Below, piece after piece: positions 58,921 through 64,000 of a stretch of 64,000 nucleotides of DNA. The translations under genes were made by a program, and so were the position numbers. Numbering within the stretch: the first letter of the stretch is position 1; the number at the start of each line of letters is the position of its first letter. The stretch comes from Lachnospiraceae bacterium (GTDB taxonomy: Bacteria > Bacillota > Clostridia > Lachnospirales > Lachnospiraceae), in the NCBI GenBank assembly GCA_015056735.1, contig SVFT01000001.1, forward strand, positions 1 through 64,000. Reading direction: 5' to 3'. The notes under the pieces are model-generated. The model worked only from the letters and a program-made list of their open reading frames with translations. It was not told the origin of the DNA and did not search any database.

Positions 58921-59406
58921 ATGATAAGAGTGCTTTTTGTATGTTTAGGCAACATTTGCAGGTCGCCGATGTGTGAGGTGATCCTGAAGGATATGGTCGA
59001 AAAGAGGGGGCTGAAGGATCAGTTCGAGATCCGTTCGGCCGGAACGAGTGATGAGGAAGTGTGGAACGGCATCGGCAATCCCGTGTATCCGCCGGCGGCG
59101 GAAGAGCTTCGAAGCCATGGGCTTGGAAAGACGCCGTACACAGACTTTAGAGAAAAGCGTGCGATCCAGATCACGGCAAAAGATTACGACCGTTATGATT
59201 ACATTTTGTGCGCTGATAAGGCCAATATCCGGGGCGTTACGCGTATCACGGGGCCTGACACGGAAGAAAAGATCAGTCTGCTGCTCGATCATACGGATCG
59301 ACCAGGACGGTCAATTGCAGATCCCTGGTATACAAGGGAGTTCGGTACCGCGTACAGAGACTGTCTGGAGGGTTGCGAGGCATTTCTGAGAGAACTCGGA
59401 TATTAG
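58921..59406 (+). CDS. Low-molecular-weight protein tyrosine phosphatase
   Basis: A 161-aa phosphatase. The P-loop LFVCLGNICRSPM with Cys and Arg lies at the N-terminus and the general-acid Asp in IADPWY near residue 135. I start at MIRVLFV, where GGGAAGGG lies upstream, and not at the longer track ORF. In Gram-positives such enzymes act on phosphotyrosine or phosphoarginine proteins; the target is unknown. It ends 15 bp before the carboxypeptidase gene. Confidence 0.93.
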   Translation: MIRVLFVCLGNICRSPMCEVILKDMVEKRGLKDQFEIRSAGTSDEEVWNGIGNPVYPPAAEELRSHGLGKTPYTDFREKRAIQITAKDYDRYDYILCADKANIRGVTRITGPDTEEKISLLLDHTDRPGRSIADPWYTREFGTAYRDCLEGCEAFLRELGY

Positions 59407-59421
59407 AAGCGTGTCCTCGAT

Positions 59422-60672
59422 ATGACGGTAAGCGATAATGATGATCGGAGCAAATCTTTCGATATGACGGATGAAGAGTTGGAACGCCGTCGCCGCATCG
59501 AACGGCGGCGCAGGCGTGAGGAACAGAAAAAAAGAAGAAGGCGTCAGGTCATGATCTACCGCTGTATCTTCGCAGCGGTTTGCGTGGCAGTGGCGATCGG
59601 CCTGTTTTTTACGGTGCGTGCGGGTGTACGCGCGGTGGGGAGCCTTTTTACAAAAGATGACAGTAGTGTCATGGCGGATGAAAATGCCGGGAATACAAGC
59701 GATTCCGTTTCGGACGATGATCCGAATACAGACAGTAATGTCACGGAGCAGGACGCCGTGAACGGTTCTGATGATCCGGCGGATGAGACAGCTGAGACTG
59801 CGGAGACGGAAGATGAGGCGGCGGACACTTTTATCCCTTCGTATGCAAAAAACGACTCTACCAAGGCGATGACCTCCGCTGAAGTCACGGCAGAATACGG
59901 GATCGTTGTGAATGCGGATGAGCAGACGGTGGTCGCGCATAAGGGTGGCTACGATCGTATCAATCCTGCGTCGATGACAAAGCTTTTGACCCTTCTTGTG
60001 GCAGCAGAGCTTGTGCCTGAAGAAAAGCGCAGCGAGATCGTGTCTGTCCCGACGGAGGCAACCGATTATGCGTTTACGCACGACTGCAGCAATGTCGGTT
60101 TTGCCAAGGAAGAGCGCGTGACGGTGAACGATCTTTTCTACGGGACGATCCTGCCGTCCGGCGGCGATGCAGCCATCGCACTTGCGATCTATACATGTGG
60201 CAGTCATGAAGCATTTGTCGGGAAGATGAACGATAAGCTGCAGGAACTTGGGATCGCTGATACGGCACATTTTACCAATTGTGTCGGGATCTACGATGCA
60301 AACCACTACTGTACGGTTTATGACATGGCTGTCATTATGGGCGCCTGCATACAGGATCCGTACTGCCGCGAGATCTTAAAAGCTCGCACCTACACAACGA
60401 CGAAGACGACGGAGCACCCGGAAGGCCTGCTGATCTCAAACTGGTTCATGCGCCGTATTGAGGATAAAGACTGCGGTGGTGAGGTGCTTGGCGCCAAGAC
60501 CGGCTACGTGGATGAGTCCGGAAGCTGCGCGGCGAGCTACTACATGGGCGCTGACGGAAAGGAATACATTTGTGTTACGGCCAAATCTCACAGCAGTTGG
60601 CGTTGCATTTATGACCATGTGGCGGTATATAATATATATATCGCAGGAAATACGGCGTATGTGAAGCATTAA
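59422..60672 (+). CDS. D-alanyl-D-alanine carboxypeptidase (peptidase S11)
   Basis: A 416-aa membrane-anchored carboxypeptidase that trims peptidoglycan stem peptides. A very basic cytoplasmic N-terminus (ERRRRIERRRRREEQKKRRRR) precedes one membrane span (about 44-65), a Ser/Asp/Glu-rich spacer (to about 145) and the catalytic domain. Motifs: SxxK in NPASMTKLL, SGG at the second motif (LPSGGDAAIAL, where many family members have SxN), and KTG in LGAKTGYVDES. The reverse topology with an N-terminal anchor is common in Clostridia. Confidence 0.92.
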   Translation: MTVSDNDDRSKSFDMTDEELERRRRIERRRRREEQKKRRRRQVMIYRCIFAAVCVAVAIGLFFTVRAGVRAVGSLFTKDDSSVMADENAGNTSDSVSDDDPNTDSNVTEQDAVNGSDDPADETAETAETEDEAADTFIPSYAKNDSTKAMTSAEVTAEYGIVVNADEQTVVAHKGGYDRINPASMTKLLTLLVAAELVPEEKRSEIVSVPTEATDYAFTHDCSNVGFAKEERVTVNDLFYGTILPSGGDAAIALAIYTCGSHEAFVGKMNDKLQELGIADTAHFTNCVGIYDANHYCTVYDMAVIMGACIQDPYCREILKARTYTTTKTTEHPEGLLISNWFMRRIEDKDCGGEVLGAKTGYVDESGSCAASYYMGADGKEYICVTAKSHSSWRCIYDHVAVYNIYIAGNTAYVKH

Positions 60673-60745
60673 GCTGTATGAAATGCGAACCGGTTTTAAT
60701 GGAAGTTAAAAGTAAACTTAATAATTGAATGAATAGGAGTGGGAC

Positions 60746-61933
60746 ATGGATTACAATCAGATGAGTCTTGAACTTTGCGCACGGGAAAAGGGTAAGCTTT
60801 CCGTTGTGTCCAAAGCGCCTGTAACCTGTAGAGAAGAACTGTCGACGGCTTATACGCCGGGTGTTGCGGAGCCTTGCCGCAAGATCCATGCCGACGTGCA
60901 CGATGCGTATACCTATACGATCAAGAGCCATACGGTAGCAGTTGTTTCGGACGGCACAGCGGTCCTGGGCCTCGGTGATATCGGGCCGGAAGCGGCGATG
61001 CCCGTTATGGAAGGCAAGGCGGTCCTGTTCAAGGAGTTCGGCGGTGTGGACGCATTTCCGATCTGCCTGGATACCAAGGATCCCGAAGAGATTATCAAAA
61101 CGGTCAAGTATCTGGCGCCGACATTTGGCGGCATCAACTTAGAGGACATCTCGGCACCGCGCTGCTTTGAGATCGAGACAAGACTTAAGGAAGAGCTTGA
61201 CATTCCGGTATTCCATGACGATCAGCACGGTACGGCGATCGTTGTAGCCGCAGGTATGCTCAATGCGCTTAAGGTTGTCGGCAAGAAATGGGAAGAAACA
61301 AAGATCGTGATCAGCGGTGCAGGAAGCGCAGGTATCTCGATCTGTAAACTGCTGCTGCAGCTGGGACCGAAGGACGTGATCCTCTGCGATAAGATGGGGG
61401 CGCTCTGCGAAGGCGAGGACTGGATGAACCCTGCACAGGCAGCCATGGCCAAGGTCACGAACCACGAGCACTTAAAGGGCACACTTGCTGACGCAATGAA
61501 GGGAGCTGACGCATTTGTCGGCGTATCCGCACCGGGCATCGTATCACCTGAGATGGTAGCGTCCATGAATCATGATGCGATCGTGTTCGCGATGGCGAAT
61601 CCGACGCCGGAGATCCTTCCGCCGGAGGCGAAAAAGGGCGGCGCACGCATCATCGCAACAGGCAGAAGCGACTACCCGAACCAGATCAATAATGTGCTGG
61701 TATTCCCGGGGCTTTTCCGCGGGGCACTGATGGTGGAATCCACCAAGATCGTTGACGAGATGAAACTCGGCGCGGCAAGGGCACTTGCAGATCTTTGCGG
61801 GGATCAGATCAGCGAAGAGTATATCATTCCGGATCCTTTTGACAAGCGCGTGGCACTTGCGGTCGCAGAAGAGGTGGCAAAGGTCGCGGAGGAACTTGGA
61901 CTTGCAAGAAATCCGGGTAACAGGACATTTTAA
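60746..61933 (+). CDS. NAD(P)-dependent malic enzyme
   Basis: A 395-aa oxidative malate decarboxylase giving pyruvate. Motifs: TAYTPGVAEPC, VFHDDQHGTAIV (metal/substrate site), and the dinucleotide loop ISGAGSAGISI. Length fits the short bacterial form without a phosphotransacetylase domain. TAGGAG precedes the ATG. NAD or NADP preference cannot be decided here. It probably supplies pyruvate and reducing power. Confidence 0.94.
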   Translation: MDYNQMSLELCAREKGKLSVVSKAPVTCREELSTAYTPGVAEPCRKIHADVHDAYTYTIKSHTVAVVSDGTAVLGLGDIGPEAAMPVMEGKAVLFKEFGGVDAFPICLDTKDPEEIIKTVKYLAPTFGGINLEDISAPRCFEIETRLKEELDIPVFHDDQHGTAIVVAAGMLNALKVVGKKWEETKIVISGAGSAGISICKLLLQLGPKDVILCDKMGALCEGEDWMNPAQAAMAKVTNHEHLKGTLADAMKGADAFVGVSAPGIVSPEMVASMNHDAIVFAMANPTPEILPPEAKKGGARIIATGRSDYPNQINNVLVFPGLFRGALMVESTKIVDEMKLGAARALADLCGDQISEEYIIPDPFDKRVALAVAEEVAKVAEELGLARNPGNRTF

Positions 61934-61976
61934 GGGGTAACAGTTTTTCACAAGGTATTACATAGGAGGGGGAGTT

Positions 61977-62309
61977 ATGCATATCGATTTTGATCACATT
62001 GAGGAAGTACGCAATCCGGAGTTTAAAGGCGGCACAGGCGCGGCACTGCTTCGTTCTTACGTGGACGATTCCATCCGCATCATGCGCGGCATTTTGGAGC
62101 CCGGCTCCAGCATCGGGCTGCACACGCACGAGGGGACGAGCGAGACGGTTTACATTTTAGAGGGAAGCGGCAAAGTGCTTTACGACGGTACGGAGATCCC
62201 GCTTCATACGGGTTCCTGCCATTATTGCCCGGAGGGACACAGTCACAGTCTGATCAACAACACGGATCAGCCGCTTAAGTTCCTCGGAATCGTGCCGAAC
62301 CTCGGCTAG
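61977..62309 (+). CDS. Cupin-domain protein, 110 aa
   Basis: A single cupin barrel with both metal motifs: LHTHEGTSETVYILEGSG (motif 1, two His and one Glu) and GSCHYCPEGHSHSLIN (motif 2, with His). It may be a metal-dependent isomerase, dioxygenase or a binding protein; no partner domain tells which. AGGAGGGGG precedes the ATG. The next small gene follows after 38 bp. Confidence 0.9.
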   Translation: MHIDFDHIEEVRNPEFKGGTGAALLRSYVDDSIRIMRGILEPGSSIGLHTHEGTSETVYILEGSGKVLYDGTEIPLHTGSCHYCPEGHSHSLINNTDQPLKFLGIVPNLG

Positions 62310-62347
62310 CACATTTTTTGCAGATGTGCAGAAATCAGGAGGACAGA

Positions 62348-62575
62348 ATGGATTTTTCCATGATCATGAAAGTGCGGAATGCCTGGGAGACATTCCGCGC
62401 AAACCATCCCAAGTTTCCGATGTTTCTTGACGCGGTGAAGCGTCACGGCATCAAGGAAGGAACGATCATCGCAGTGACGATCACGACGCCGGAAGGCGAG
62501 AATATCAGCACCAATCTGAAAGTGACGTCATCCGATCTGGAGCTGTTCGAGACGCTGAAACAGATCAGACCGTGA
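62348..62575 (+). CDS. Conserved hypothetical protein, 75 aa
   Basis: A small soluble protein (MDFSMIMKVRNAWETFRANH ... LELFETLKQIRP) with a helix followed by a beta-rich half containing TIIAVTITTPEGENI. CAGGAGG precedes this ATG; the track ORF begins ten codons earlier without a ribosome site. Similar short proteins are found next to cupin genes in Lachnospiraceae as far as I recall, without known function. Confidence 0.8.
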   Translation: MDFSMIMKVRNAWETFRANHPKFPMFLDAVKRHGIKEGTIIAVTITTPEGENISTNLKVTSSDLELFETLKQIRP

Positions 62576-62714
62576 TCATGATGGGAAATGTAAACTTTTT
62601 TTAAACCATCTTTGAAAACTTCATGAAAAAATTTGCTGAAACGCCTTGACAACGAACTTGATTGGATGGTATATTAGCAAAGCGGGTTGCAGAAATGCAA
62701 CGCACAAAAAGCGT

Positions 62715-62787
62715 GGGATCTTAGCTCAGCTGGGAGAGCATCTGCCTTACAAGCAGAGGGTCATAGGTTCGAGCCCTATAGGTCCCA
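62715..62787 (+). tRNA. tRNA-Val (anticodon TAC)
   Basis: Acceptor stem GGGATCT/AGGTCCC (one G-U), D-arm AGCTCAGCTGGGAGAGC, anticodon stem-loop CTGCCTTACAAGCAG with TAC, and T-arm TAGGTTCGAGCCCTA. The discriminator is A and CCA is not encoded. Promoter-like sequence lies just upstream (CTTGACAACG...GGTATATTAGC). Confidence 0.95.
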
Positions 62788-62814
62788 CTTATTTTGTGAA
62801 ACTTCATAAATTAT

Positions 62815-62888
62815 GGCGAGATAGCTCAGTTGGCTAGAGCATGCGGTTCATACCCGCAGTGTCGAGGGTTCAAATCCCCCTCTCGCTA
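62815..62888 (+). tRNA. tRNA-Met, elongator (anticodon CAT)
   Basis: Acceptor GGCGAGA/TCTCGCT, D-arm AGCTCAGTTGGCTAGAGC, anticodon arm TGCGGTTCATACCCGCA with CAT, T-arm GAGGGTTCAAATCCCCC. The anticodon stem lacks the three G-C pairs of initiators and position 1-72 is not a C-A mismatch, so it is an elongator (a tRNA-Ile2 with modified C is less likely). CCA is not encoded. It is transcribed with tRNA-Val. Confidence 0.92.
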
Positions 62889-62895
62889 CTCAGAT

Positions 62896-62937
62896 AAGGG
62901 TTCGGGGACGATCGTTAAGACGTTCTCGGATTTTTAT
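62896..62937 (+). terminator. tRNA operon terminator
   Basis: TTCGGGGACG pairs with CGTTCTCGGA using G-U pairs and is followed by TTTTTATTTT. Confidence 0.75.
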
Positions 62938-63011
62938 TTTATCCAAAATGATGGTTTGACGCGCATTTTTTAGGTACAATGTCTTTAGATAGATTGCTTG
63001 GAGAGAAGATT

Positions 63012-63863
63012 ATGAAGAATGGGCTTGTAATGGAAGGCGGCGGCATGCGCGGCGTGTTTACGGCCGGCGTGATCGACGTTTTTATGGAAAACGGGATCGA
63101 TTTTGACGGAGCGATCGGTGTGTCGGCAGGAGCCTGCTTTGGATTTAACATCAAATCGCGCCAGATCGGGCGTGCACTGCGCTATAATCTGAACTATTGC
63201 AGGGATAAGCGCTATTGCAGTTGGTATTCGTTTCTGACGAGCGGCAATATCTTCAATGTGGATTTCTGCTATCGGGAGATCCCGTTTGAACTGGATCCGG
63301 TGGATTTTGATACATACAGAAATAACCCGATGGCGTTCTATGCGGTCTGCACGGACCTGGAAACGGGCGGTCCCTACTACGCGCGGATCGATCACTGTGA
63401 TGCGAGGGATTTTGATCTGATCCGCGCTTCCGCATCACTTCCGATGGTGTCGCATATCGTGGAGGTGGACGGACACCTTTTGCAGGATGGCGGCACGGCG
63501 GATTCGATCCCGCTCAGGTTCTTTGAAAGCGAAGGCTACGAGCGCAATATCGTGATCACCACGAGACCCCGTGACTATATCAAGAAGAAGAGCAGCGTTT
63601 CTACGTTTATGGCGTGGCTCTATCGGAAATATCCGAATTACGCGAGGGCGATCAAAGAGCGCCATGTCATGTACAACGAGGAGACCGCATATGTGTACCG
63701 GCGCGAAAAAGAAGGCGCTGCGCTTGTGATCGCACCGGACGCGCCTGTTCCGGCCGACCGGATCGAGCATGATCCCGAAAAGCTCAAAGCGACTTACGAG
63801 ATCGGCCGCCGGGCTGCGCTGTCTCGTCTGGATGAGATCAGAGCGTTCCTTGGAGGAGATTGA
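63012..63863 (+). CDS. Patatin-like phospholipase family protein
   Basis: A 283-aa patatin-fold hydrolase with a Ser-Asp dyad: oxyanion loop EGGGMRGVFTAG, nucleophile GVSAGA near residue 42, and Asp in LLQDGGTADS near 160. The RssA-like bacterial members have unknown lipid substrates. Start at MKNGLVM after GGAGAG; the track ORF starts 33 nt earlier. Its TGA overlaps the ATG of the polymerase gene. Confidence 0.9.
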   Translation: MKNGLVMEGGGMRGVFTAGVIDVFMENGIDFDGAIGVSAGACFGFNIKSRQIGRALRYNLNYCRDKRYCSWYSFLTSGNIFNVDFCYREIPFELDPVDFDTYRNNPMAFYAVCTDLETGGPYYARIDHCDARDFDLIRASASLPMVSHIVEVDGHLLQDGGTADSIPLRFFESEGYERNIVITTRPRDYIKKKSSVSTFMAWLYRKYPNYARAIKERHVMYNEETAYVYRREKEGAALVIAPDAPVPADRIEHDPEKLKATYEIGRRAALSRLDEIRAFLGGD

Positions 63864-64000
63864 TGCGTACCTATATTTGCATTGATTTAAAGTCGTTCTA
63901 TGCCTCCGTTGAGTGTGCGGAGCGAGGGCTTGATGCCATGACGACGAATCTCGTTGTTGCGGATACCTCCCGTACCGAAAAGACGATCTGTCTTGCAATA
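63863..64000 (+). CDS. Y-family DNA polymerase, 5' part only
   Basis: The window ends after 46 codons. MRTYICIDLKSFYASVECAE is the palm motif of Y-family (Pol IV/UmuC-type) polymerases, with the catalytic Asp and the steric-gate Tyr region. LVVADTSRTEKTICLAI resembles the UmuC-like branch seen on Gram-positive chromosomes and mobile elements more than classical DinB. GGAGGAG lies inside the end of the patatin gene. Confidence 0.88.
   Translation, partial: MRTYICIDLKSFYASVECAERGLDAMTTNLVVADTSRTEKTICLAI

Overview
The window looks like chromosomal DNA of a low-to-mid GC anaerobic Firmicute, most likely a motile member of the Lachnospiraceae/Clostridia. This rests on AGGAGG-type ribosome sites, a DUF4364 protein, the archaeal-type phosphoglycerate-mutase relative inside a threonine cluster, Rrf2 and ROK regulators, two chemoreceptors, double-glycine peptides and hairpin-plus-U terminators. 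I infer this from protein families and signals; no rRNA is present to place it.

Layout. 1-2.0 kb is AT-rich accessory DNA with small unknown ORFs, three palindromes and a four-fold repeat. 2.2-4.6 kb (minus strand) carries a DUF1653 protein, mutY and a ribU-like ECF substrate protein. glyA (5.1-6.3 kb) sits behind a strong promoter with a nested palindrome. 6.5-11.6 kb is a sugar-type ABC importer divergent from a ROK repressor; both promoters share one motif. 11.6-12.7 kb encodes an alpha/beta-hydrolase fused to glutathione peroxidase. 13.0-19.5 kb is an aspartate-family block: ACT protein, hom, a phosphoglycerate-mutase-like protein (probable homoserine kinase), aspartokinase, metF and ilvE. 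19.6-28.0 kb is housekeeping: FAD oxidoreductase, PrsA-like foldase, rarA, DUF4364, a sodium symporter, a LysR regulator, LemA and a TPM protein. 28.0-37.5 kb holds a hybrid histidine kinase with its response regulator, two chemoreceptors, and metY-metA.

37.6-58.7 kb is more accessory. It has an FtsX/ABC exporter, toxin-antitoxin systems, secreted proteins, dispersed hairpin repeats and gene fragments. Two parts stand out. At 44.45-48.45 kb an msrA-metQNI-msrC set (methionine and methionine-sulfoxide import and repair) is preceded by a 32-codon leader peptide with nine Met codons, a terminator, and an 8-nt segment at the leader stop codon that can pair with the terminator arm. This has the architecture of a ribosome-mediated attenuator sensing methionine. 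At 51.0-56.3 kb there is an array of 14 intact and one frameshifted double-glycine peptide genes with conserved leaders (mostly Nif11-like) and unrelated 8-19 residue cores. They sit behind a repeated promoter of the form TTGTAT-N17-TATATAG-TT-N4-AAC. Neighbouring copies show duplication and recombination at the leader/core boundary. No modifying enzyme or C39 peptidase-transporter lies in the window, so their export and maturation must come from elsewhere.

58.9-64 kb returns to core genes: LMW phosphatase, D-Ala-D-Ala carboxypeptidase, malic enzyme, a cupin, tRNA-Val and tRNA-Met, a patatin-like lipase, and the start of a Y-family DNA polymerase.

Functionally the core genes converge on one-carbon and aspartate-family metabolism (glyA, metF, hom, lysC, metY, metA, msrA/metQNI/msrC). 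The accessory block is dominated by small secreted or leader-type peptides and their regulation.
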